DNA of 64,000 bases from an uncultured bacterium (GTDB taxonomy: Bacteria > Cyanobacteriota > Vampirovibrionia > Gastranaerophilales > Gastranaerophilaceae). The notes beneath the pieces are model-generated. The model did not search any database and was not told the DNA's origin. It saw nothing but the letters and a program-made list of their open reading frames with translations. The stretch is taken from the NCBI GenBank assembly GCA_949299935.1, contig CASGCE010000017.1:1-64000 (forward strand), written 5' to 3'. Position 1 is the stretch's first letter. Every line of letters starts with the position of its first letter. Both the position numbers and the translations under genes were made by a program. Positions 18,413 through 26,644 of this stretch are shown one piece after another.

Positions 18413-19999
18413 CTATTGAAACAGCGTAAATACTTTTTCAACATTTTTGCTTATCAAATTTTTGACCGAATCATATTCGGTAGTTAATGCTGAAATTTCT
18501 GTATCCAAATTCTTCATTTCTATATCTAATTGGTCTTCCTTATAGGTTAATTTAGCCTTTTTAGAGGTGAATTCAGCTTCTGCTTGTGCTATTGCATCTT
18601 CATCTTTGATTTCAATAATGCAGTCCTCTTCGTTGTATCTGCCTTGATAAAAATACCCGTCGTCATTAAGTGATGATATAAAATAAGTACCATTTTTTAG
18701 TGCATTTTCAAGATAATTGTTATCTTCTATATTGTTGTTTGCTGTCCACCCGTTTGCACATATGTTATTATACAACTGCATATAAAAATCTGCTTGCATT
18801 ACGACAACACTGTCTGCAGCGAAATCTTTGTTTACAATAACGTAGTTATAATATGGGTCATCCGTAACCAAGTATGAATTGTTGAGATTATTTCCAACAC
18901 TATAATTTGAATCAAATCCGTTATAGCATAATTCAAAGTAGGTTAGGAAACATGAAAATAAGTTAGACAAATTTATTGCCACGGTATCATTATTTTTAGA
19001 ACCCTTGGCGTCTCCCATTGTAAAGAGATTACTTTCTTGCGCCATTGAAAAGGCACTATTAAATGCATTTTCGGTACTACGTCCTTCATCTGCTGTCGGA
19101 TATCCCGTGTTTTTTAACAGGTTCTGCTGAATTAATGTTGTAGCATTTCGTAATGCCTGTTTTGCAAGAGCATCAGTGCCCATTATGTTAACTAATTTGT
19201 CATACATTGCATTAGACAGATTCCAAACTGTATTGTAGAAGTCTCCATCATTCGAGCCCAATGTAATATCGGTTCCGTCTGCACCTGTGTATAAATATAT
19301 AACCTCACTTGTTAACAAATCTTCAAATGTTAAATCGTCTATTTCTGCATCGTTTGCAAAGTTACCGTTTACCATAACTTTGTGTTTTTCTGCAACAGTT
19401 TTTGACTGTGAGAAATAACCTTCAGTATAGATACCTAATTTTTCATCTTGCAGTTCATAAGCTAATCCCGCTAAATTTTTTACTAAGGCACCATTTTTGT
19501 TTAATGGTTCTGCACCATAGCCTGCATTTTGGTTGTATTGGTATATAAGATTTCCACTTTCATTTGTTTTTAAAATAACGTCGGATGTGTTATCAGAGAT
19601 AACACCGTTATCGGCTAGTGCATTTATGAAGGTTTTGTATCCTGCCTCGCTTGCATTAACCGGTGAACCGTTAGGACTTATTGTAGCTGCAGCACCAGCA
19701 AATTGATTGTTTAATACTACGGAGCCTGTCCTTGTAGTTATGAGATAAGGATTATAGTTATTAAGTGTTGAAGGCGTCATTAAGACTCCGTATGATAAAT
19801 TATAAGTGTTTTGACCTGAACCGTCATAATCCCATACAAGCTTTGTTTGATTCAATGCATTTTGATAGTCTTCTGAAATCTCAGACAAATCACGTGTAAT
19901 GGAAAGTTTGTCCTGTGCAATCTGCATAGATTGGAATTCGCAGTACGCTTTTCTGGATGTTATGGCTAAAAATCTTGCTTGTGATGCCGCCAGTCCCAT
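18413..19999 (-). CDS. Conserved 528-aa protein with helical ends, possible secreted filament-type protein
   Basis: No family is recognised with confidence. The N-terminal 60 residues (MGLAASQARFLAITSRKA, then an amphipathic helix to NALNQTKL) and the C-terminal 55 residues (a heptad-like coiled coil, LDIEMKNLDTEISALTTEYD) are helical, while the middle is a Asn/Ser/Thr-rich beta region. That layout, with coiled-coil ends around a variable core and no Sec signal, is like flagellin or hook-associated proteins sent by type III export. This is inference from architecture only. An AAAGGAAAG site precedes ATG 19999. A FliI ATPase gene lies 2.2 kb upstream on the same strand, which makes the idea worth testing. 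Confidence 0.6.
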   Translation of the reverse strand: MGLAASQARFLAITSRKAYCEFQSMQIAQDKLSITRDLSEISEDYQNALNQTKLVWDYDGSGQNTYNLSYGVLMTPSTLNNYNPYLITTRTGSVVLNNQFAGAAATISPNGSPVNASEAGYKTFINALADNGVISDNTSDVILKTNESGNLIYQYNQNAGYGAEPLNKNGALVKNLAGLAYELQDEKLGIYTEGYFSQSKTVAEKHKVMVNGNFANDAEIDDLTFEDLLTSEVIYLYTGADGTDITLGSNDGDFYNTVWNLSNAMYDKLVNIMGTDALAKQALRNATTLIQQNLLKNTGYPTADEGRSTENAFNSAFSMAQESNLFTMGDAKGSKNNDTVAINLSNLFSCFLTYFELCYNGFDSNYSVGNNLNNSYLVTDDPYYNYVIVNKDFAADSVVVMQADFYMQLYNNICANGWTANNNIEDNNYLENALKNGTYFISSLNDDGYFYQGRYNEEDCIIEIKDEDAIAQAEAEFTSKKAKLTYKEDQLDIEMKNLDTEISALTTEYDSVKNLISKNVEKVFTLFQ

Positions 20000-20118
20000 T
20001 GCTTTCCTTTCATTTGCTTAGTAACAAAGTAGTTCATGTAGGATGACGGTTTTTAAGCTTTAAAACTTTAAAATAAAAAGATTATTTTGTAACAAATGTT
20101 TACATTTTTTGTAACAAT

Positions 20119-20147
20119 TTGTCTTTTATAAGAAAAAATTGTATAAT
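20119..20147 (+). promoter_or_regulatory. Promoter of a candidate small RNA
   Basis: TTGTCT (20119-20124), 17-base spacer, TATAAT (20142-20147) on the plus strand. Every gene from 14578 to 23541 is on the minus strand, so this promoter faces no coding gene. Confidence 0.6.
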
Positions 20148-20153
20148 GAACAT

Positions 20154-20216
20154 GCTATTTATATTTCGGCTAGTGTAAATCTTAACAGGGGGAATGAAAA
20201 ACTTCCTGTTTTTTTT
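20154..20216 (+). ncRNA. Candidate small RNA, about 63 nt
   Basis: It runs from the expected start just after the TATAAT box to a terminator: AACAGG (20184-20189) pairs with CCTGTT (20205-20210) and is followed by a run of T to 20216. The T run is on the plus strand, so the hairpin does not serve trpD. The only reading frame inside is an eight-codon ATG frame at 20151 that begins too close to the -10 box. Target and role unknown. Confidence 0.5.
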
Positions 20217-20249
20217 ATGCAAATGTTTATAGGATTTTCATATTTTTTT

Positions 20250-21296
20250 TTAAGATATAAGTTTGCAGTTTGAAGCAGGTATTTTCACAGAGTGTTTTTT
20301 TTTCTGTAATTGAGTGAGGATTTTTAGCACCACACCATCAGAAATAGCCTTTTTAGCAAGTTCAATGCCGGAAATTATATCAGTAGAAATTCCGTATAAA
20401 TATAGCATAGCACCGGCGTTAAGACAAATAATGTCATATCGAGAATCCAGTCTTTCGCCCTTAAATATTTCTGTTACAATGCGAGCGTTATCTAGTCCTG
20501 AGCCACCCTGAAGCTCTTTAATTTCAACCCTTTTTAAGCCGAACTCTTCGGGAGTAACCGTATATTCATCAATATTTCCGTCTTTAACTTCAAAAATTTT
20601 GCTTTCTGAGCACAAGCTGATTTCATCAATATTAGGATTTGTACCATTTACGATGATTGCGTGTTTTGTTCCAAGCTTATTCAACGCATAAGCCATCTTA
20701 TAGCACATTTCAGCTGAAGAAACTCCCAAAAGTTGTGCTTCGGGAAATGACGGATTGATAAGGGGACCCAAGTAATTAAATATAGTTTTTATTCCTATTT
20801 GTTGACGTATTGGGTTATTAACTCTGGCAAAGTCGTTAAAATAGGGTGAATGAACGAAGGTTATTCCGTTTTTATTAAATTCTTCAAGTGCTTGATTTGG
20901 ATTTTGAACAATATTGATACCAAGCGCGTGTAAAAAATCACTGCTTCCGCAAGAACTTGTTATAGAAGAATTAGTTTGTTTAACGACTTTTGCTCCGCAA
21001 GCATTTGCAACAATTGCAGCGGATGTTGAAATATTTATGGTGCCCGAAAAATCTGCTCCCGTTCCGCAGCTGTCAACCACAAATTTATTAGTTATAACAC
21101 GTCTTGCAAATTTTCGCATAGCGTATGCGAAACCGTAAAATTCATCTTTATCAACACCTTTAAGGGTTATTCCTGTCAAAAAAGCCCCGATTTGGGCATC
21201 GGATACTTCATTATTTGCAATTTTTTCCACCAAATCGTTTATTTCTTCAAATGTTAATTTTTCTTTAGCTGTTATTTTTTTAATGTAATCTTTCAT
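20250..21296 (-). CDS. trpD: TrpD-like anthranilate phosphoribosyltransferase family protein
   Basis: A 348-aa protein of glycosyltransferase family 3. TrpD joins anthranilate to phosphoribosyl pyrophosphate in tryptophan synthesis. Present: the N-terminal helical domain, DSCGTGADFSGTINIST (PRPP loop, residues 75-91), NNPIRQQIGIKTIFNYLGPLINP, and the metal-binding NIDEIS. Altered: the KHGNRS-type loop of true TrpD reads KQTNSS at 106-111, and CGTGGD reads CGTGAD. No other trp gene is nearby. The enzyme may act on another substrate. ATG 21296 lies three bases after the stop of the ZIP transporter, so the two share an operon. Confidence 0.75.
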   Translation of the reverse strand: MKDYIKKITAKEKLTFEEINDLVEKIANNEVSDAQIGAFLTGITLKGVDKDEFYGFAYAMRKFARRVITNKFVVDSCGTGADFSGTINISTSAAIVANACGAKVVKQTNSSITSSCGSSDFLHALGINIVQNPNQALEEFNKNGITFVHSPYFNDFARVNNPIRQQIGIKTIFNYLGPLINPSFPEAQLLGVSSAEMCYKMAYALNKLGTKHAIIVNGTNPNIDEISLCSESKIFEVKDGNIDEYTVTPEEFGLKRVEIKELQGGSGLDNARIVTEIFKGERLDSRYDIICLNAGAMLYLYGISTDIISGIELAKKAISDGVVLKILTQLQKKKHSVKIPASNCKLIS

Positions 21297-21299
21297 AAA

Positions 21300-22097
21300 T
21301 TATCCGATTAAAATCAAGCTTAGCCATATAAATAAAATTCCGCTTACTATTCCTATCATTGATAGGTGCCAATCACCGTATTCTTTAGCAAGTGGAAGTA
21401 AAGTATCAAACGCAATGTAAATCATAATTCCTGCAACTGCTGCCATCAAAGCGCCAACAAGTATTTGAGGCAAAAATAGACTGAATATAAACATTCCGAC
21501 CAAAGCCCCGATTGGTTCTGTTATGCCTGATAATGCTGCATAAAGCATTGCGTAACGTTTTTTACCGGTAACATGGTACATAGGGAGAGCTACGGCAATG
21601 CCCTCAGGAATATTATGGATTGCTATGGCAAGTGCAACCGATAAACCAAGTGTGATATTTTGTGTTGTGGTTAAGAATGTTGCCATACCTTCGGGAAAGT
21701 TATGAACACATATCGCTACAGCCGTAAACAACCCTGCGCGTTTAAGTTTGCGTCGATTTGCTCTTGGTGCATCAGGATTGAGAAGTTCCTCCGTGTCAAT
21801 GTGGTCCGGTAAGAAGTAGTCAATTAAAATAGCAACTGCTATACCGATTATGAATCCTGCGTAAACTATCCAATTGTAGTCATTTGGAAAATTTACACTC
21901 AGCATTTGACCTGCCTCGGGTATAATTTCGTTGAACGATAAAAATATCATGACGCCGGCAGAAAATCCCAGTCCGACAGATAAAGCTTTTAAATTGTTTT
22001 TTTTGACAACAAAAGCGATACCACCGCCTATTGCGGTAGTTAGACCTGCAAATAGTGTTAATAATAGGGCTATTCCGTAATTCTCAGGTAAAATCAT
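21300..22097 (-). CDS. zupT: ZIP-family metal transporter (ZupT-like)
   Basis: A 265-aa membrane protein with about eight helices. HNFPEGMATFL in helix 4 and HNIPEGIAVALP in helix 5 are the metal-binding signatures of ZIP transporters, which bring zinc and other divalent cations into the cytoplasm. The His-poor loop between helices 3 and 4 (DHIDTEELLNPDAPRANRR) is typical of the bacterial GufA/ZupT branch. It is followed by trpD three bases later. No Zur-like operator could be picked out by eye. Confidence 0.9.
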   Translation of the reverse strand: MILPENYGIALLLTLFAGLTTAIGGGIAFVVKKNNLKALSVGLGFSAGVMIFLSFNEIIPEAGQMLSVNFPNDYNWIVYAGFIIGIAVAILIDYFLPDHIDTEELLNPDAPRANRRKLKRAGLFTAVAICVHNFPEGMATFLTTTQNITLGLSVALAIAIHNIPEGIAVALPMYHVTGKKRYAMLYAALSGITEPIGALVGMFIFSLFLPQILVGALMAAVAGIMIYIAFDTLLPLAKEYGDWHLSMIGIVSGILFIWLSLILIG

Positions 22098-22194
22098 AAT
22101 TCTCCTCTGCTTAATTATTTTAACACAAAAGAAAAATTTGCATTAGTGTGATAATTTTACAATATAAATTCGGCAAGAGATTTGATAAGTATTC

Positions 22195-23541
22195 TTATAT
22201 GTCAATATTTTTCATCATATTTACAAGGGTATTTATTGTATTTTCCATAGAGACACTGTCAGAAATTTTTTGTTGTAAAAAAGCGTTGACCTGAGGCATA
22301 ATTTCTATTGCGATATCAAGCTTTGGATTAGTGCCGGGCTGGTACATACCAACATCAATTAAATCTTTATTTTCACGATACATAGCAAGAATTTTCCTCA
22401 TTTTACCGGCAGCTTCTTTGTGTTCTTCGGTAGCTATTGATGTCATAAGTCTTGATATGCTTCCTAGAACATCAATTGCCGGATAATGGTTCATTTCGGC
22501 AACTTTTCTGGATAGAAAAATATGGCCGTCAACAATACCTCTGACGGTGTCGACAATTGGGTCAGAAATGTCGTCCCCTTCCATAAGAACTGTGTATAAA
22601 GCGGTTATGGAACCTTTCGGACTGTTTCCTGCTCGTTCCAACACTTTTTGCAGCCAAGAAAAAATTGATGGCGGATATCCCTTCATTGTGGGTGGTTCAC
22701 CGGTTGCTAAGCCAACTTCACGACCCGCCATAGCACAACGTGTTACGGTATCCGTCATCAAGAAAACTTTTTTCCCCTGATCTCTAAAATATTCGCATAC
22801 GGCAGTCGCTGCAAGCAATGCTTTTTGACGAATCAACGGTGGTTTGTCACCCGTAGAACATACAAGAACGGATTTTTTCATGCCTTCTTCGCCCAGTGAA
22901 TCTTCAATAAACTCTTTAACTTCACGGCCACGTTCCCCTATCAATGCCATAACATTGACATCTGCGTCAGAGTTTCTTGCAATCATGCCCAATAGAGTGC
23001 TTTTACCTACTCCTGAACCTGCAAATAATCCCAAACGCTGGCCGCAACCCATTGTTAAGCAAGAATCTATCGCACGCACACCCGTTGAAAAAATTTCCGT
23101 GATAATAGGTCTTTCAAAGGGGCCTGGAGGCGGACCTTCGATGGAGCGCCATTGTGCTCCTGTTGTATCAAGCGGTTTGCCGTCTAATGGTTGGCCCATA
23201 GGATCAACCAGTCTGCCAAGCAGAAAATCGCCTACAGGAATTATAATTGGTCTGCCGGAGGAGGTCACAAGACTTCCCTGACCTATTCCTACACCGTCCA
23301 AAAGTAACAGTAATTGTGCCATTTCACCCTTAAAAGCAACTACTTCCGCCGGTTTTTGCTGTCCGTCATTGGTTTCTATGTAGCACAAATCACCAATTTT
23401 AAGCCCCGGTAGTTTAACCTCAACGGTCAGTCCTAAAAGCTTCGATACTGTCCCTTTATACCTGTAAAGCTCGGTATCTTCAAGTTTTTGATGAACTTTT
23501 GTTTTTATTTCTTTAAGTCTTGATATATCAATTTCGCTCAT
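22195..23541 (-). CDS. fliI: FliI/SctN-family type III secretion ATPase
   Basis: A 448-aa ATPase that dissociates chaperone-substrate complexes at the flagellar or injectisome export gate. Seen: an N-terminal beta-barrel (residues about 20-90), the FliI-type LLGRLVDPMGQPLDG, Walker A GLFAGSGVGKSTLLGMIAR, Walker B VFLMTDTVTRCAMAGRE, and the C-terminal VGMYQPGTNPKLD helical domain. Length is normal and all catalytic motifs are intact. No other flagellar gene adjoins it. The start is placed at ATG 23541 because a consensus promoter ends seven bases before it; earlier in-frame starts overlap that promoter. A soluble FlhA-like protein is encoded at 34904. Confidence 0.92.
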   Translation of the reverse strand: MSEIDISRLKEIKTKVHQKLEDTELYRYKGTVSKLLGLTVEVKLPGLKIGDLCYIETNDGQQKPAEVVAFKGEMAQLLLLLDGVGIGQGSLVTSSGRPIIIPVGDFLLGRLVDPMGQPLDGKPLDTTGAQWRSIEGPPPGPFERPIITEIFSTGVRAIDSCLTMGCGQRLGLFAGSGVGKSTLLGMIARNSDADVNVMALIGERGREVKEFIEDSLGEEGMKKSVLVCSTGDKPPLIRQKALLAATAVCEYFRDQGKKVFLMTDTVTRCAMAGREVGLATGEPPTMKGYPPSIFSWLQKVLERAGNSPKGSITALYTVLMEGDDISDPIVDTVRGIVDGHIFLSRKVAEMNHYPAIDVLGSISRLMTSIATEEHKEAAGKMRKILAMYRENKDLIDVGMYQPGTNPKLDIAIEIMPQVNAFLQQKISDSVSMENTINTLVNMMKNIDI

Positions 23542-23548
23542 TACTTCC

Positions 23549-23577
23549 ATTATAATGAACATTGGGCAATATGACAA
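23549..23577 (-). promoter_or_regulatory. fliI promoter, leaderless
   Basis: On the minus strand: TTGTCA (23577-23572), 17-base spacer, TATAAT (23554-23549), then seven bases to ATG 23541. The gene thus has its own vegetative promoter, not a flagellar-class one. Confidence 0.7.
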
Positions 23578-24002
23578 ATTGTTTACATAAAAGCCATTGT
23601 TGAAAATCCATAGGGTGTGTAACATAAAATGAAAAAAGTGCCAAAGGAATTTTCAGACGAAACTACACTCTCTAATTATTACTATAACTCAACTTAAGTT
23701 TGCAAACCACTTGTGCCCAAACAAAGCCCGCTTTGTTGCTGTTTCATTATGTAGTGATTGCCCGTTTTGCCGGGGTAGAAATTTTGTTATCTGTTACGCA
23801 TTGATTACGGACGCAGTTATGAACATCGTAGTCCCTCTATAATGGTTTTTATGTAATTTTTGTTAATGTAGTCTTGATTATTCAATATTTTTGTGGTTCC
23901 ATTATCTTGGAACGGGCGATTCCTCTTAGCCTTGTTTCAGGAAAAACAGCAAGCGGCGGTTGATTTTCCGAATAGTAAGATAACAATAAGAAGGAAATTA
24001 AA
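23578..24002 (+). other. 425-base gap before rpsP, no gene assigned
   Basis: No convincing reading frame on either strand. The middle (about 23,700-23,970) is richer in G+C than other gaps and has short hairpins, such as ACAAAGCCCGCTTTGT and CCCGTTTTGCCGGG. This suggests a structured leader of rpsP or an independent RNA. Hallmarks of RNase P, tmRNA and SRP RNA were looked for and not found. A weak -10-like TAAGAT lies near 23,979 just before the rpsP ribosome binding site. Confidence 0.35.
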
Positions 24003-24455
24003 ATGTTAAAAATCAGACTAAAAAGATTGGGTGCTAAGAAAAACCCTACATACAGAGTTATTGTTATTAACTCAACAACAAAACGTGAAGGTAAACCTAT
24101 TCAAGAATTAGGTCACTACAACCCTAAAACTAAGGTTATGCAGCTAGATAAAGCCTCTGCTGAAAGTTGGATTAAAAAAGGTGCTCAGCCTACCGAAACG
24201 GTTGCTTATTTAATCAAAAATTGCAACGCTGACGGTACTTTGAACTACAAAAAGAAGGAAGCTGTAAAACTTTCTAAAAAAGCTCAAGCAAAAGCTGCTG
24301 CCGAAGCTGAGGCCAAAGCTCAAGCTAAAGCAGCAAAGGAAGCAGAAGAAGCTGCTGCTAAGGAAGCAGAAGAAGCTGCCGCTAAAGAAGCAGAAGAAGT
24401 GGCTGTGGAAAATGCAGCTGAAACGGCTCCGGAAGAAAAAAATGTCGAGGCATAG
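24003..24455 (+). CDS. rpsP: 30S ribosomal protein S16 with long acidic/alanine-rich tail
   Basis: Residues 1-85 are a standard S16: MLKIRLKRLGAKKNPTYRVI, GKPIQELGHYNPKT, and a QPTETVAYLIK end. S16 is normally 80-100 aa; here a tail of about 55 residues follows, rich in Ala, Lys and Glu with the unit AAKEAEE repeated three times. It probably forms a long charged helix. An AAGAAGG site precedes ATG 24003. The gene is not in the usual rpsP-rimM-trmD-rplS order: it stands alone with its own terminator. Confidence 0.95.
   Translation: MLKIRLKRLGAKKNPTYRVIVINSTTKREGKPIQELGHYNPKTKVMQLDKASAESWIKKGAQPTETVAYLIKNCNADGTLNYKKKEAVKLSKKAQAKAAAEAEAKAQAKAAKEAEEAAAKEAEEAAAKEAEEVAVENAAETAPEEKNVEA
24331..24402 (+). 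repeat. In-frame 24-base repeats in the rpsP tail
   Basis: About three units of GCTGCTGCTAAGGAAGCAGA-like sequence, each ending in GAAGAA, encode the AAKEAEE heptads. The spacing keeps the reading frame, so slippage would change tail length but not frame. Confidence 0.7.
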
Positions 24456-24474
24456 TAACTTTGAACCGTTAATA

Positions 24475-24504
24475 AAAAAAGACAGCCCTGAGGCTGTCTT
24501 TTTT
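24475..24504 (+). terminator. rpsP terminator
   Basis: AAAAAAGACAGCC pairs with GGCTGTCTTTTTT around a CTGA loop. It lies 20 bases after the rpsP stop. Confidence 0.9.
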
Positions 24505-24585
24505 ATTATTTATTTTTAGTGAAAAGCATCATCATTGCATTTGCAATAGCAAATCTGATTTCAGTAAGTTTCATCATTTTATCTT

Positions 24586-25281
24586 TTATAAAATTAGTTT
24601 ATAACCGCCGCCGTAAATGGTCTCAATGTACTTCTTCCCGTCTGAAATTTTGTCCAATTTTGTTCTCAAGTGTCTTATGTGTACTCTTATAGTCTCAATA
24701 TCATCATCAGGTGAATATCCCCATATATCCTTCAACAATTGTGAGGAGGATACCATATTACCGTGATTTTGGAATAATAAATTAAAAATATCGAATTCGA
24801 TTGGTGTTAGTTTGGTTTGTTTGTCCTTAATTTTAACCGAATAAGTTTCAGGTAAAAGGGTTATATCTTTCAGCGTTAATAACTCTCTTGTAGAAGCTGA
24901 TTCGGGGATTTGATGTGTGCGTTTTAAAAGCGCCCTTATCCTCACCTTTAATTCTTCAATCTCAAAGGGTTTAACGAGATAATCGTCAACTCCTATGTTA
25001 AATCCGTTAACTTTATCATTTAGTTGTGAAAGTGCAGTTAGCATTATTATCGGAATATTTTTTGTGGTTTCATTTTTACGAATTCTTTGTGCTACGGTAA
25101 ACCCGTCAACTTCAGGCATCATGACGTCCAATACCACAACGGCCGGCATTTCCTGTTTGCATAATGCGAATCCTGTTGTGCCGTCATATGCTTGTATTAC
25201 AACATATCCTGAAAGTTCAAGGTTAACCTTTATTAGTTCGTTAATCGCTGCATCATCGTCAATTACTAATATTTTGTTCAT
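24586..25281 (-). CDS. OmpR/PhoB-family response regulator, 231 aa
   Basis: An N-terminal receiver domain: acidic pair DDD after KILVI, phospho-acceptor Asp in VVVLDVMMPEVDGF, Thr in IIMLTA, Lys in YLVKPF. A winged-helix DNA-binding domain follows (TPIEFDIFNLLFQN, then IETIRVHIRHLRTKL and YIETIYGGGYKL). All switch residues are present. It has no cognate kinase beside it; the only kinase-like gene in view, at 45468-46607, is degenerate. A TAAAAT box ends six bases before ATG 25281, so it may be leaderless. It resembles the RpaB/PhoB group but the regulon cannot be told from sequence. Confidence 0.9.
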   Translation of the reverse strand: MNKILVIDDDAAINELIKVNLELSGYVVIQAYDGTTGFALCKQEMPAVVVLDVMMPEVDGFTVAQRIRKNETTKNIPIIMLTALSQLNDKVNGFNIGVDDYLVKPFEIEELKVRIRALLKRTHQIPESASTRELLTLKDITLLPETYSVKIKDKQTKLTPIEFDIFNLLFQNHGNMVSSSQLLKDIWGYSPDDDIETIRVHIRHLRTKLDKISDGKKYIETIYGGGYKLIL

Positions 25282-25508
25282 AAATTAATTTTATAACAAA
25301 TGTAAAAAAAATACTGTTTAAAGGTTAATAATTCTTAACAAAAATAGTACATCTAAACGGTGCAATATTTCTGCTTTTGGGGTATATTTTTCGGGGATTG
25401 AAAAAATAATTTTAAAAAAAAAGTGTAAATTTTACAAATTTATGGATTTTTATTGTAATATGTTATAGCAACAAGGTAAAAATATACATTTATAAGGAGG
25501 CACATGAA

Positions 25509-25964
25509 TTGGCAATAACTTCACCTTTTAAAGCGTTCAACGAAAGCGGAATTGAAGAAATCCACTTAGGACAGCATGTTTTAGCAGAATTTTTTGAATG
25601 TGATCCAAACACATTAAATAGTTTAGACAAAGTAGAAAAGTACATGGTGGATGCCGCACTTGAATGTGGTGCAACTATTGTCCAAAAATGTTTCCATATG
25701 TTCAACCCTTATGGCGTTTCGGGTGTTGTAATTATATCCGAAAGCCATTTGGCAATACATACTTGGCCGGAATTGGGTTATGCTGCGGTTGATTTGTTCA
25801 CTTGCGGTGATAAGTGCGATCCTAAAGTTTCATATGAATTTTTGAAAAAAATGTTTAATTCTAAAAAAGCAACGTTTACCGAATTAAAAAGAGGCATTAT
25901 TGATCGTGAAACTTTGAAGGTAGCTGAAAGACCGTTTGAAATCATGCAACAGTTGGAAAGTTAA
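25509..25964 (+). CDS. speD: S-adenosylmethionine decarboxylase proenzyme
   Basis: A 151-aa pyruvoyl enzyme that makes decarboxylated SAM, the aminopropyl donor for spermidine. IISESHLAIHTWPE contains the Glu-Ser self-cleavage site that creates the pyruvoyl group, and DLFTCGDKCDP carries the conserved Cys. The chain is 15-25 residues longer than the usual Bacillus-type SpeD because of N- and C-terminal extensions. I use TTG 25509: an AAGGAGG site lies eight bases upstream, and the nearby ATG at 25504 reads only four codons. A spermidine synthase gene is not adjacent. Confidence 0.9.
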   Translation: MAITSPFKAFNESGIEEIHLGQHVLAEFFECDPNTLNSLDKVEKYMVDAALECGATIVQKCFHMFNPYGVSGVVIISESHLAIHTWPELGYAAVDLFTCGDKCDPKVSYEFLKKMFNSKKATFTELKRGIIDRETLKVAERPFEIMQQLES

Positions 25965-25968
25965 GCTT

Positions 25969-26010
25969 TTGGCACACAAAACGATTAAGTCTTAGCTTGC
26001 TTTTTTTAAT
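25969..26010 (+). terminator. Possible speD terminator overlapping a palindrome half-site
   Basis: AAGCT just after the stop can pair with AGCTT about 30 bases on, followed by a run of T. The loop contains ACAAAACGATTAAGT, which matches half of the palindromic repeat found in the 5S and tRNA-Pro loci. The stem is short, so the call is weak. Confidence 0.35.
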
Positions 26011-26082
26011 TTATGTAAAAATAATCTCAGCATGTCATGACAAATGAGAGAAGTTATTTTATTATCAAAATGCGGAGGTCAA

Positions 26083-26556
26083 ATGCTGGAAAACATTGTT
26101 GATAAAAAATCTAATTTTGACTTGACATCTAAAAGTACATTTTCAAGTGAAGCGGATGTGTTTACGTCGCGTTCTTATGCTGCTCTTTTAGCGCGTAATA
26201 CTATCCCTTATTTTCATAGAAAACTCGCTGATAATTATGTGATTATTAAGAAAATTTTTAAGTTTCAAGCTGTAATGAGTAGAATTAACAATAGTGAAAA
26301 AACATTGTTAAAAAAATATGATTTTAATACTCTTGAATTCACTACTATGAAGCAGATGTTTGATGAATTGGCATTGCTGCAGAAATGGTCTGTTGATCCT
26401 AAATTGAAGTTTGAAGCGGAAAAATTGTTAGAGATTAGAGTTAAAGAGTTGAAATTTTTAGACGCCAGCAGGTATGCAAGTATATCAAATGAAATTTATA
26501 GAGGTTATTTGGCGCTTGAACATTATTTGCAGGAAATAAGCCGTTTCCCTAATTGA
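26083..26556 (+). CDS. Hypothetical helical protein, 157 aa
   Basis: No family recognised. The chain is nearly all helical with alternating charged and hydrophobic residues (ADNYVIIKKIFKFQAVMSRI, then ELALLQKWSVDPKLKFEAEK). It has no signal peptide or membrane segment. Two starts compete: ATG 26083 has GGAGG four to five bases upstream and is preferred, while ATG 26044 would add 13 residues with no ribosome binding site. It stands alone between speD and era. Confidence 0.6.
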   Translation: MLENIVDKKSNFDLTSKSTFSSEADVFTSRSYAALLARNTIPYFHRKLADNYVIIKKIFKFQAVMSRINNSEKTLLKKYDFNTLEFTTMKQMFDELALLQKWSVDPKLKFEAEKLLEIRVKELKFLDASRYASISNEIYRGYLALEHYLQEISRFPN

Positions 26557-26644
26557 TTGTCTGAAGTCGCAGAAAACAATGCTGGTATATCTTAATAAAG
26601 AAGTTTATTCCTACAAGTTTTGTGCGAGAGAATATTACAAGGGC

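Noticed and set aside
23578-24002. RNase P RNA, tmRNA or SRP RNA before rpsP
   Set aside because: The hallmark sequences of these RNAs (for example the P4 GAGGAAAGTCC of RNase P) are absent.
24514-24585. A 23-codon minus-strand frame just after the response regulator
   Set aside because: No clear ribosome binding site, Met-rich composition and very short length; not distinguishable from chance.
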